A stretch of 64,000 nucleotides of DNA from Gautieria morchelliformis (Eukaryota; Basidiomycota; Agaricomycetes; Gomphales; Gomphaceae): NCBI GenBank assembly GCA_015179125.1, contig WHVA01000209.1, positions 116,633-180,632 on the forward strand, read 5' to 3'. The translations under genes and the position numbers were made by a program. Shown here one piece after another: positions 22,358 through 32,861 of this stretch (position 1 is the first letter of the stretch; the number at the start of each line of letters is the position of its first letter). The notes under the pieces were generated by a model that worked only from the letters and a program-made list of their open reading frames with translations, did not search any database and was not told the DNA's origin.

Positions 22358-22517
22358 ATGGCCGAGACCCTCAAGGCCGTAATATGAACAAGGTTCGCCT
22401 ATCCTCAAATCTAGATCCCGGCCCGATGTTAAGTAGCCGGAAAGGCGAAGCTTAAGTCGTAGCCGAGGTTAGATAAAAGGGTGGGTAGGATGCAGCGAAC
22501 CCAAGTGCCAACGAAGT

Positions 22518-23640
22518 ATGGTGTGCCCTCAAACCCTCTTCAACTTAGCCGTCGACGAGAACAGCGCGACAAACGCGTTCGACCAGACATTGTTGTCTGA
22601 GGAGAACGAAGCCTCGGACGTGGTTATGCCCGAGGATCGACCCGAGGTTGGCGTATGGCCAATCGATGAGGCGGGGGCCATTGACATGCGGCAACCGTGG
22701 CAGGAGGGGCCGAGTGGAAAAAAGGTGAGTACCCTTGTTGTTTAGTCATGGCTGCTGCTGATTCGTCTAGTATAAGCGCATGTTATTCTCGTACCACCCA
22801 ACCGACTTGTCCCTATACGGGTACAAGCTCGCTGACGGGGGACCTCGCGAGTGGCAGCTCGCGACCAAGGCCGAGGCGAGGTGCGCGCGCTGCGAAGAGC
22901 GCGACTATACGTGCTTTCGGGCCGTTAGTCTCGACTTCGGCCTCACCGACCAGGGTGCCTGCGTGTGGTGCAGGACCCGTTCTTTGGGCTGTAGCATCGC
23001 CCAAGGTCGCCGCAGCAAGGCGACCTCAGGAAAAGGTCAGGCGGGTGCCGTGGGCAAGAAGCGAGCGAGGAGCGAGGAGGCCGAGGACGGGCCGAGGCCG
23101 AGGAAAGGGGCCAAGGTTTGGAACGAGGTTGATGATGACAACGACTCGAGCGACTGGGTCGAGCGGAACCTCGAGATGAGGGTGGAGAGGATGGAAGCGA
23201 GGACGAGCGAGGAGAAGGGAAAGGGAACAGAGGGAGCGAAGCAGAGTGAGGAGAAGGGAACCGAGGTGGAGGAAACCGAGGTGGCAGGTCGGAGGGCGAA
23301 GAAAGACAAGAAGGTGAAAAGGTCGGAGCGAAGTGCGGAAATGAGGGAGTTGATAGCGGCAGTGAGGGATGTGGGACAGAAGGTTGGCGAGGTTGGGGAA
23401 AAGGTGTGTGAGTTGTTGGGGGAGTTTAGAGCGGCGAACGACAGGATGAACCGGGCGGATCTGGAGTTCATGAGGATAAGGAGGAGGCGGAACTACTTGA
23501 AGCGGATGCAGGGGGCGAGGGACTTGGCAGATTATGGGGGACATGGGGGTCTGGTGGAGCGAAGTAGCAGTAGTAATGAGGAGGAGTCAGGCGAGGGTAG
23601 CGAGGAGAGCGAGGGAGAGGATATGAGGATGGTGGAATAA
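22518..23640 (+). CDS. Antisense spliced gene in element B: Zn2Cys6-like, coiled-coil nuclear protein
   Basis: Exon 1 is 22518-22724 and exon 2 is 22771-23640, joined in phase across a 46-nt intron (GTGAGT...CTAG, with a CTGAT branch-like motif). The product is 358 residues. Six cysteines are at about 107, 110, 117, 133, 136 and 143, giving Cx2Cx6C-x15-Cx2Cx6C, close to the fungal binuclear zinc cluster but with a longer middle loop. Basic clusters follow (KKRARSEE, RPRKGAK, RRAKKDKKVKR), then a helical coiled-coil-like stretch (about 265-325) and an acidic Ser/Glu tail. It lies between the pol stop and the 3' LTR on the strand opposite to pol. A possible promoter element GATAAAAG is near 22471. 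A DNA-binding nuclear role is inference. It is free of stop codons although gag and pol are not. Confidence 0.72.
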
Positions 23641-23754
23641 CTAGTAAATGGAATAATAGAATTTTCTTGGTTTTATTGGTTTTTGTGTTGTTAGATTGCG
23701 AGGGGATTTTGTTATCTAACTACTGGGGTCATGGGGGTTAACAAAGGAAAACGA

Positions 23755-26700
23755 TCATAGAGCAGTCAAAGGGCCCGGCTTGCCCGGGTAAGATTCGTGG
23801 AAGTCAGTGACCAGCTCCGAGGCAAGATCAAGCTCGGAAGCGAGGATCCACGAGGTTTCTTCGTCGGTACCTTCGTAACCAGTCCACCTAACAAGATAGA
23901 GTAACTTGCAGCTCTTGCATCTATTATCGATCTTCGAGTCAAGGATTTCGGAAACCTCGAACTCGGGTTCGCCGTCGATAACGACTGGGGGCGGAGGCGG
24001 CTGAACTCGGTTCGGAATGGTGTTGGGCGAGGCTGGTTCGAGCATAGATACGTGGAATACTGGATGGACTGAATGCATGTGTTCTGGAAGTCGAAGGGTG
24101 AAAGAGTGAGTACCCGCTTGGGAAATGATCTCAAAAGGACCCAGAAACTTCTCGGCGAGCTTCTTGGTAGGCCGAGTTGTTCTGAAGTACTGTGCCTTCA
24201 CAAAGGCGAGGGATCCCACTTGGAAATCAGGAGCGGGCTTGCGGCGGACATCGGCCAAGGCTTGGTAGGCCTTCTGAGCCTCGAGGATGGCGCGGTGAAG
24301 TTCTTGGTGCAGCTCGTCCAGGTCAACCGCGAAGTCTCGGGCTCGTGCCGAGGCGAGGTCGCGCTCGGGGTGAACTGCGAGGTTCGGATGGTAACCCTTA
24401 TTAGCAAAGAATGGGGATATACCAGTGGTTGCACTAGGCGCATTGTTGTAGGCGAACTCGGCTAGGGGAAGGAGTGAAGCCCAATTGGACTGCTGATAGT
24501 TGCAATATATCCTGAGGTACTGTTCCAAGGTCTGGTTAGCACACTCGGTTTGACCGTCACCCTCGGGATGATATCCCGAGGTGAAATGCAACCGCATGTC
24601 CAAGGCCTTCCCTAGGGAGCGCCAGAAGTGCGAGACGAACTCGGAACCCCTGTCCGAGGTGACGTGCGAGGGGACTCCACGCTTGGAAAAGACATGAAGG
24701 ATGAAGAGATGAGCGAGCTCTTGCGAGGTTATCTTGTCTGTGGTAGGAATGAAGATAACCTGCTTAGTGAAGCGGTCAACAATCACTAGTATGGAGGTGA
24801 ACTCGGATGAAGGGGGGAGCTGCTCAATGAAATCCATAGAGATGGAGTTCCAAGGCTTCTCGGGAACGGGAAGTTGTTTGAGGAGACCATAGGGTTTGTG
24901 ACGTTGCGGCTTGCTTCACATGCAAGTGGTACACGTCTTGCAATACTCCTTGACGAAGGATCTAATCCCTGGCCAAGTGTAGTCTCGTAGGATCAGCTCC
25001 AAGGTCTTGTTGACCCCAAAGTGTCCCGAGAGAATGTGATCGTGCTTGTATTGCAGGATGCGAAGTCGAAGGTCTTGGGCCGCTGGAACATAGGTTCGGT
25101 TGTCAAGCTTGAGGAAGCCCTCGGGGTCTGTGGTCCACCTCGGGTCATTAACCAAGCCGAGGTGCGACTTGGCTATGGGGTCCGAGGGGAGGTTTGCTAG
25201 TATGTCAGCTCAGATCTGCTCGGTATCAAGCAGTGAAGCAGCTCGGAGTACGACGGGAGCCAGGTTAGTAGCTCTAAGGGACGATGCCAGCTGGTGTTGG
25301 GTAAACACTGGCCGTAGGTTCTGTGGGTTTATGGTGGCATAGTCGCTATTCCCCTCTTTAAGATAAACGTCCCATCGTCTAGTGAGAGAGTCTGGCTTCG
25401 TTCCGAGGCAACCAGGTCGGAAGCGTATGGCGAGGTTGAACTGGGAAAGGTATTCTGACCACCGAGCTTGTCGACGGGTCAAGAGCTTCGTTGTTGAAAA
25501 GTATTCGAGGTTCTTGTGGTCGGTGATAACGTCGACAGGGTCGCCAGAGCCCTCTAGGTAGTGTCGCCAGCGTTGAAAAGCTTCAAAAATGGCGAGGAGC
25601 TCCTTGTCGTGAACATCGTAGTTGAGCTCGGTAGAGGTGAATGTGCGGGAGTGGAAAGCGACGGGATGAAGTTTGCCTTCCGAGGTTCGCAGTGATAAGA
25701 TTGCCGCTAAGGCATAATCTGAAGCATCAGTTTCTACGATTAGCGGAAAGTTAGGAATCCAGTGGGTAAGGATAGGGGCGGTGGTGAATTCCCTCTTCAA
25801 CAGGTTGAAGGCCTGTCGACAATCCTCGGAAAAGTTCCAAGGGGTACCCTTGCGCGTGAGTCGGGTGAGCGGAATGGTGATGTCGGAGTAGTTGTGAATG
25901 AAACGTCGATAGAAGTTGGCGAAGCCAAGGAAGGATTGGATGTCGCAAACTTTGCAAGGTTCAGGCCAGTCTTGAATGACCTTTACCTTGTCGTCCACCA
26001 TCGTGAGGCCCTCGGGAGAGAGTATGTAGCGGAGGAATTCCACCGAGTCGCAATGAAACTCGCATTTGTCTCCTTTGGCGAAGAGGTTGTTGAGTCGCAG
26101 TCGTCGCAAGACTTCCTTGACATGTTCAACATGTTTGGAGGGGTCACTGGAGTAGATTAGAATGTCATCCAAGTATACCACCACACAAACATCCAAAAGG
26201 TCGGCGAAAATCTCATTCATGAATCTCTGGAAAGCCGCAGGGCCGTTAGTGAGACCAAATGGCATAACCAACCATTCAAAAGACCCATAGCGAGTCCTGA
26301 AGGTGGTTTTCCATTCGTCACCCTCGGCCACCCGTACAAGGTGGTAAGCGTGACGAAGATCAATCTTCGTATAGATGCGAGCATTCTTTGGAGCATCAAG
26401 TAAGTCAGCAATCAATGGCAATGGATATCGATCTTTCTTTGATATCTTGTTTAAACCTCGGAAGTCGACACACAACCGAAGCGAGCCATCTTTTTTGCGA
26501 ACAAACAATACCGGTGCACCATGAGGCGAGCGTGAAGGTCGGATGAAACCGATGTTCAAGTGCTCGTCGATGAACTCGCGAAGTGCTTTGAGTTCGGAAG
26601 CTGAGAGAGAGTAGATGGGACCGATAGGTGGCGAGGTCCCTTCTTCGAGGTTGATTTTGATATCGTGGGGTCGGTGGGGAGCTAGAGTGTCAGCGCGTGC

Positions 26701-27440
26701 CTTACCGAACACATCTGCAAATTCCTGATATACTTCGGGAACATGTTTCTTAATATCCTCAGAAAGCTCGGAAGAACCTTCTCCCGATGCTGCCCCTCTG
26801 GCGAGGAGCTCAGGCGAAGCCAGATTGAACTGAAACACTTCGGACCCTTCCAATCTAGATGCACACATGAAAGCGGGTGCATTGATTAGGGAAACGAGGG
26901 GTGCTTGCAACTTCGGAGGCGAGGTTGGAGGCGGGGGCGAAGATGCCGTAGGCGAGGTCGAAGTCGTAGCCGAGGCTGAGCGGGCTGACGTCGCCGTGGT
27001 CGCTGGAGCCGTAGTTAGGTCGATGGTCTTGAAGGTGATACTGCCCAATACCCAGTCAATCGACGGATTGTAGCGGGTGAGCCAGTTGTGGCCAAGTACC
27101 ATCGAGCAACTCGAGTCGAGCGAGGTTACGTAGAAGGTAACCCATTGTTGTTCGCCAGTCGGAAAGCAAATGCAGAGGTCTAGAGCTTGAGTAATGGTAG
27201 TGTTAGTACTACCGTCAAATAGTTTCAGAGGTATAGGGGAGACAGGATAAGCAGGCATAGAGTACTTCTGGACAAATTTGGATTCAATAAAACAATCTGA
27301 GGACCCGCAGTCAACCAACGCAACAAAAGCGACGTTGGGGAGCGAAGGCGAGGGTAAATCTGCATTAAGGGAATCTTTGGACAATGAATGAGAAGCAGCA
27401 CTGAGTCTGAGAACACGGGGGAGGTTACCACAATCCTCGG
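23755..27440 (-). pseudogene. Element B Pol: protease, RT, RNase H, integrase, chromodomain
   Basis: One continuous frame apart from two TGA codons. Protease: FVALVDCGSSDCFIE, with Cys in the usual Ser/Thr position of the DSG/DTG loop. RT: FVRKKDGSLRLCVDFRGLNK, MPFGLTNGPAAFQ and the catalytic VYLDDILIYS. RNase H: VETDASDYALAA and TDHKNLEYF. Integrase zinc finger (H...H...CKTCTTC near 24920) and core (MDFIEQLP, TSDRGSEFVS, HPEGDGQTECANQTLEQYL). The C-terminal chromodomain is YLVRWTGYEGTDEETSWI. The stops at 25210-25212 and 24916-24918 both replace expected Arg codons (CGA to TGA), one before ADILA and one within the zinc-finger to core linker. The ORF otherwise ends normally at 23755. Confidence 0.9.
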
Positions 27441-27459
27441 ATCGTGTGGTTCCAAGGTT

Positions 27460-28695
27460 GCTACCTATTTTTTCACCTCCGTAATGGAGGCCGAAGTCCC
27501 CTCGTTAGGGGTCTTCGCTGCCCGACCTTTAGAACCACTACCATTGGTAGACTTGTTCTTTGGGCAGTCCTTGACGATGTGGCCCTTGGTGCTGCACAGC
27601 AGACAAAGGCCTTGGTCGACCCGACGTGGCGCTCCTCGGGAAGTAGCTTGCCATCCTTCCCAAGCTTGCTCGAAATGTCGGGCTGACCCTTGTTGTTCGA
27701 AGAGTTGTTGTTGTTGGAACCTTTGCCGTTGTTGTTAGTCTTGTTGCGGTTCTTATTGTTATTAGAACCGCTGGAAGACTGGTTGTTGTTAGTGGCATTG
27801 CTGCTGGACTGATTAGTGGTGCGTGCGGGCTGGGAGCTACGACCTTGATCATGGCGTCATGTTCCTTACGCTCCCAGTAACAGCTGTCGCATTCCAGCGC
27901 GAAGTTCCTAAGCTCGGCGAGGCTGTGGAATCGAGGGAAATGAAGTAAGTCGTCCTTGATTCGTTTGGCCAAGCCCTTGTAGGCGAAGTGTCAGAGGGCC
28001 GCATTGTTCCACTGGATCCGAGTCGAAGCTCGGGCGAAGTCGATAAAGAATCGCGCGGCCTTGTGGTGCTCTTTCATAACGATCTTCTCGAGGTCAATCT
28101 CGGCTTGGGCAGCGTTGTCATATGGGCCGAAGTTGAGCTCGAGCTCGGCCTTGAAGCTGTCCCAGTCCTCGAGCCAGTCTGGCTCGGGTTGAACCTCGCC
28201 GAGGATCGCCAGCTCAAAATACTGTAGGGCTGAGCCGGACAGGTAAGAAATAGCATACTGCACCTTTGAGGCCCCAGTCTTGAAAGCTGTGGGGCGATCT
28301 CGGAAGTTGAGTACACATTGAAGGAAGAAGGTGCGAAGCTTGGCCTGGTCAGTACCGTCATAACTATCTGGTTCCTTGACCTTGGCTCGTGCTTCGGACT
28401 CGCGAGGTTTCGTGAGTTTGATGAACACTCGATGCATAAGCTCGTTGTCCTCGAGGTCACCGAGGTCCTCGGGTGGCAGGTTGGGGAGGTCCTGATCGTT
28501 GTCAGAACTTCCAGAGCCATCACCTGGATCACCTGAAGGATCACCGGGGTTAGCCCTACCTTTGCCTTTGTTACTAGGCTCGGCGGGGTCTGCGAGGGGT
28601 ACCCCCGGAGACGGTGGTGAGTCGTCAGGGGCTTCCGAGAAACGTCGTTGTTCTGATATACCCCGAAGGGTACGAGAACGAGTTACTATGGACAT
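27460..28695 (-). pseudogene. Element B Gag with zinc knuckle
   Basis: It starts MSIVTRSRTLRG at 28695. An acidic/proline-rich region is followed by the Gag fold (KVKEPDSYDGTDQAKLRTFF, YLSGSALQYFELAIL). A TGA at 27991-27993 replaces an expected Arg codon (AAL-R-HFAYKGLAKRIKDD). Near 27850 the frame shifts by one base, after which an Asn/Ser-rich linker and the zinc knuckle CLLCSTKGHIVKDC (near 27560-27600) can be read, ending at a TAG near 27470. The Gag and Pol frames overlap here, as is usual for gypsy elements. Confidence 0.85.
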
Positions 28696-28725
28696 AGTGA
28701 AGAAAAGGGATACGTAGGGTGTAAG

Positions 28726-28737
28726 CAGTCTGAAAAT
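28726..28737 (-). promoter_or_regulatory. Element B self-priming site (PBS)
   Basis: Two bases inside the 5' LTR the coding strand reads ATTTTCAGACTG. The same 12-mer occurs on the opposite strand of the LTR at 28978-28989 (and 22034-22045), so the transcript's 5' end would carry its exact complement, CAGTCTGAAAAT, about 32 nt downstream of TATATAA. That is the Tf1-type self-priming layout, and no standard tRNA-type site starting TGG is present. Confidence 0.8.
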
Positions 28738-28739
28738 AC

Positions 28740-29288
28740 TGTTACGGTATGATCTGTCGTAAGGTTGACCGAGGTCGGGAACGAGACCCGAGGCAAGGTC
28801 CGAGGTTACGGGGCGAGGTTTGGATGGGGAAGTCGGAGAGGGACTTGGCTTCAGCTTATATGCTGTGCCGACCCTACGCACGAGTCCCAACTTCGGAGGC
28901 AAACAAATAAGAGGCGAGGTTTGGCTTAAGAGGCGGGGCTTAGAAACTAACTAGGGATTGAAGGGATACGATAGTTGATTTTCAGACTGAGGAGTAGGAA
29001 TGCATACAAGGGGGTTATATACGGGCGAGGGTGCGAGTCAGGGGCGAACATATTAGTGGAGGTCAGGGTGAGGTCAGGAGACCGAGGTCAGGGCGAGGTA
29101 ATATACGAATGATGCGTGATGGAGCGGAATCAGTAACTATGGGGATACGGGCATGGGATCAAGGTCGGATATGAACTCAAGCTCGGGCTCGGATAGGGGT
29201 CAGGTGTACTCGGGCATGAATATCACAAGGCTCGGGCTCGGAAGAAGGTTTTACTGGGAAGTAACCGGCCAAAGGCCGGGTCCTTACA
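28740..29288 (-). repeat. Element B 5' LTR with promoter
   Basis: 549 bp. On the coding strand, TATATAA (29015-29021) precedes the predicted transcript start near 28989. Compared with the other LTR, most differences are C/T or G/A at CpG sites. Right flank is CTTAT (29289-29293). Confidence 0.9.
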
Positions 29289-29293
29289 CTTAT

Positions 29294-29764
29294 GGACAAA
29301 ACCATGTCTTGGGACCCGCATACATGCTACCCTGCACGGACCCTTGGTCTACTGGGTTGATTCCGCACGGCCTATGGAGGGTGTGTCCTGCGAACATGCT
29401 TCGACCATACGAACGCCCAATGGGGTTGGATTAAGAAGGCGATGGGGTTAATGATGAACCATCATGCTGAGTGAACGGTATCGATCGTGTTTTTGATGGT
29501 GTGCCTGCTGGCGAATGATGCGAGCAGCGAATATCCGTTCGGCGAAATGCAAGGAAGGGCAAAAAGGGGTGACATAGGGGAGGAGAGGTCGAGGTAGAGG
29601 GCGAAGCCGAGCGAATACTGAGGAGGAGTAGCGAAAGGGAAAATGGGGGTACCAAGGTGCTGGAAATGCACAGGTCATGGCAATCCAACTATTCGAACAC
29701 GAAGGTGGGGTGAGAAAATAGGAAAATTAAGCTTCTGAGTATGGGAGATAAATGCGTCATGACA
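29294..29764 (-). mobile_element. Family A LTR, minus strand, second part
   Basis: It continues the LTR interrupted at 21795 and ends GCGTCATGACA, followed by AGGAG (29765-29769), identical to the left flank at 21145-21149. The two parts together total about 1,117 bp. Confidence 0.9.
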
Positions 29765-31186
29765 AGGAGCTCCTCAGAATACATTTTTGAAGAGGATGTA
29801 CCAACCCACACCTTGAGGCCACATCTCAACCTATAACCTCTCCTAATGGGCACTGAGGCAACAGCATCCCTCGTAATGCACCTAGGTGCTGCCAGTATGA
29901 CCAATAACATGACAACAAAAAGTGGACATGTGGTAAGGCCCCCCACAAGGAATGATGAGGAAGGCGTGGAAGTGAGACCCCTGACAAACATGCAGAAAAT
30001 GTATGATAATAAACACTAATTTGTGAAGTCAATGCATCATGATCGTCCAAAAAAGGTACAACCCATGGCTCCACACAACACAATTACTTCCGCAGACTCC
30101 CCGACACATGATGCATGTCATGTAGCGGACTACCCCATAGAGCAGATGCCGGAGACACCGGAGGTGGAATATAACCCACCTCCATTCACAGATGTTGTCT
30201 CCAGGCTTGATCCATCCCTAAGCTTCCCAGGGGTGCTGAAGCCACTATACTATGAAGACGGCTTCTTCAAGAATATAATGGCTGCTCCAAGTGATTTTGA
30301 GAATTTCATGATACAACATGGTATCATCATCCTACAAGAGGCTGATAACACCAAATTGTGCATTCTGGAGGGTCAGCATAAAGACCATAATATACATGAG
30401 ATCCTTATCTCCCATGCTCACTCCTTACTCGCACACCTGGTCAGCAGGAAAACCTTTCACTATTACACGACCATCTTTGGTGGCCTGGAATGTTTGACAA
30501 TGTCAAGACATACTGTTCTAGCTGCCAGATCTGCACAATGGTGAAACCAGTTAACCATGCAAAGTATGGCAAGTTGAAGCCCCTTGCCATGCTGACACGA
30601 CGATGCCAGCAAATAGGGATCGATTTTGTTGGTCCACTGCCCTCATCCTCAAACAGACATGGCGAGTTTGATATGCTATGTGTAATCATTGAACATTTTA
30701 CATCTATGATACATTTAGCTCCTTCAAAAGAAACCTTTGGGACCAAACAGATCGCTGAGCTAGTATTCGACAATGTCTACAAGCTGCATGGCATGCCCAA
30801 GAGGATTGTGAGTGACAGGGACTCCCTTCCCTATTCACAGCGGCCTTCTGGGAACACCTGCATCAGCTCCTCAGATCGGAACTACAAATGTCTACTGCCT
30901 ATCACCTGCAGACATATGGTGTGATGGAGCGTGAAAACCACACGATCACTCAAATGTTACAAATAACTGTATCATCTGATCAGAAGGACTGGGTCCAAAA
31001 GGTGCTTTCATTGAGTTTGCCTTCAATATGGCACGTTCTGACCTGACAGGGTTCCCCTTTCTTCTTGAATTATGGAGTGGTACCACATTGGCTCATTTGG
31101 ACACACAACGACTCTTATGTCACAGGGGTCCAGGTGTTTGCCAGGAGGATGAAGGATGCACTTACAGTGGCACATGACTCACTCCT
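29765..31186 (+). pseudogene. Gypsy family C (copy C1), integrase part
   Basis: It resumes copy C1 with SEYIFEEDVPT. It then reads the linker (FPGVLKPLYYEDGFFKNIM), the zinc-finger region (HAHSLLAHL...CSSCQICTM) and the integrase core (QIGIDFVGPLP, HFTSMIHLAPS, KRIVSDRDSL), all matching C2. Frames change near 30490 and after 30830, and the sequence breaks off near AHDSLL at about 31186. It is a dead fragment. Confidence 0.85.
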
Positions 31187-31189
31187 GGT

Positions 31190-31618
31190 ACCGTCTTCCT
31201 TGTGCTTTACCTTACTCACTTGTGAAAACCAACTCTTGAAGTCTACCCTCCCATTGGACCTCTGTCTTCATCAAGAATAGGAACATCACTCGTGAGTTGT
31301 CCTTACTCCGACTCATTGGAATCACTCTGAGCCTGTTGGTGAAGGCCTCTCAAGGAGTGCCTTTGCCAACAAGGGAATCATCTGTCCTAGATAATGCTCC
31401 CTCATCACTTCAGACAATTTCGCCACATTGTAGGGGCTTCACTTCGACTGTATACTTCGGGTTCATATATCGTACACCCTCTACTTTGTACTAGTACTAG
31501 TCTGGTACTCTTCACCAACTACATAGCCACTTCGCACAAGGACTCTTGGTTCGCTGTGTTTGGGTGTCTCAAATTTGTTGACACCCGCTATTAAACCCTA
31601 AAATAACCAATCTTGACA
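31190..31618 (+). mobile_element. Diverged family A-like LTR 3' fragment
   Basis: The end CCAATCTTGACA (31607-31618) and upstream words such as gtgagtt, ccaacaagggaa and cttcgcac follow the last about 430 bp of the solo LTR at 4391-5661 with many changes. The 5' part is absent; it abuts the broken C1 integrase. Confidence 0.6.
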
Positions 31619-31710
31619 AGTACAACGATATATAACTATTGATGTTTGGTCAATAGGGTATACACCTTTCCTGGGGGAGCTGCAGACTATGAGAAAGACC
31701 TGTAGGGTTA

Positions 31711-32193
31711 GGCGCATGGTTGAAACTTTTTATTACATGAGAGCATCACCCAATTTTTTCTCAGATTATAGAAACGAAGAGGGTGAGAGTATATGGCAAT
31801 TTTGTTGGAGGGACATAAATAATTCTACTTTTGTCCCTCCCAAACGGCGGCTCCATTGATGAGAACACCTCTTCTTATTTTTACATGTCTTCTTATTTTT
31901 TCTACCAACTTTTAATATACACTATATCATTATAACTATTCATACTAATACTCCTACTCATATCCATTAGAAGCATCTATCCAAGTAACTATTACTTTAT
32001 ATTGTAGTCTGATAATCTCTCATGTGTATATATATCTCCGAGATGTTTAAATATATACAAAACTTTCTAATAACATCTATTATTCTCCTTATAAACACTA
32101 CTATGTATTCCTATATGTTGTTATTAATACTCTTATATGATATATTATATACTCATATATGCCGTATCACATGACCTTTTTAGTTGACCTCCT
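31711..32193 (-). repeat. AT-rich repeat family D, copy 1
   Basis: This 483-bp block is the reverse complement of 50432-50896 over nearly its whole length. It starts AGGAGGTCAACT and ends CATGCGCC on the minus strand. The ends may form short inverted repeats (AGGAGG/GGCG). It has no coding capacity, so it is a MITE-like element or solo LTR of unknown type. Confidence 0.7.
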
Positions 32194-32860
32194 TACACTG
32201 GGTGTCCAGGCTTTATAAGTGGGCACGCAGAAGTGCCGGGCTCTCAAGGGAAGTCATGCGGTAGCCACCCGAGGTGACCAGAAGATATGGAAGCTCCAAG
32301 GCATCGTCCAGAGTATGGGGCTCTTGTGCCATGAACCTACATGCCACGAGATTAATTAATCAAATGTAGAAATGCACTCCAAAGCTTACCTGAAATCCTA
32401 CTTGCACTCCTAAAGGCTCATGGGGCAAAGCCGCAAGATAGTACCGATTGATGTGTTGTCCACCTTGCTCCAGATGTGGGGAAGACGATGGGACTGTATG
32501 GGTGAAAGCTCCAGTGACAAGTGAACCTAGCTGTTCACTGGTTGAAATCTTTTCCAGTCGACATTGTGGTGGACATTGAGGTGCCATACCTGGAGCTATC
32601 ACAGCTACTGGAGGGACAGGGCTGAGTATTTTCAAAGATGTAATGCAAGCAAGAACTAGCTGTTGTTGTTTATCACCTAAACGGTGATCTCCGTGATCAG
32701 GAGGCATTGGTGCCAGTTGTCACACAAGTTCAGACTATTGCATGTGGGTGCTAGGATGAGGTGCAGTCAGATCTGGATTATGATTTATAATATAGCCTAC
32801 ACAGGCTTTAATTTATGGGTCCTATATATAGCAGAGGGGGCTGACATAGTCCATGCCCAA
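32194..32860. other. No gene seen
   Basis: A minus-strand frame at 32360-32707 has unremarkable composition and no known motif. Nothing else is recognisable before the gene that ends at 32862. Confidence 0.5.
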
Positions 32861-32861
32861 A

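Larger units (their letters stand above)
21796..29288 (-). mobile_element. Element B: nearly complete chromodomain gypsy retrotransposon (7,493 bp)
   Basis: Two 549-bp LTRs (21796-22344 and 28740-29288, TG...CA, about 14 differences by eye) enclose gag and pol on the minus strand. The target duplication CTTAT flanks it (21791-21795, 29289-29293). Its layout is 5' LTR, self-priming site, gag with zinc knuckle, protease-RT-RNase H-integrase-chromodomain, then an antisense spliced gene, a polypurine tract and the 3' LTR. Chromodomain integrases place it among the chromoviruses, whose integration is usually directed to heterochromatin. Three in-frame TGA codons and one frameshift in gag make it non-autonomous now. 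Confidence 0.92.

Noticed and set aside
23026..23544. Minus-strand frame opposite the Zn2Cys6-like gene
   Set aside because: Leu/Pro/His-rich shadow without domains; the plus strand has the splice structure and cysteine pattern.
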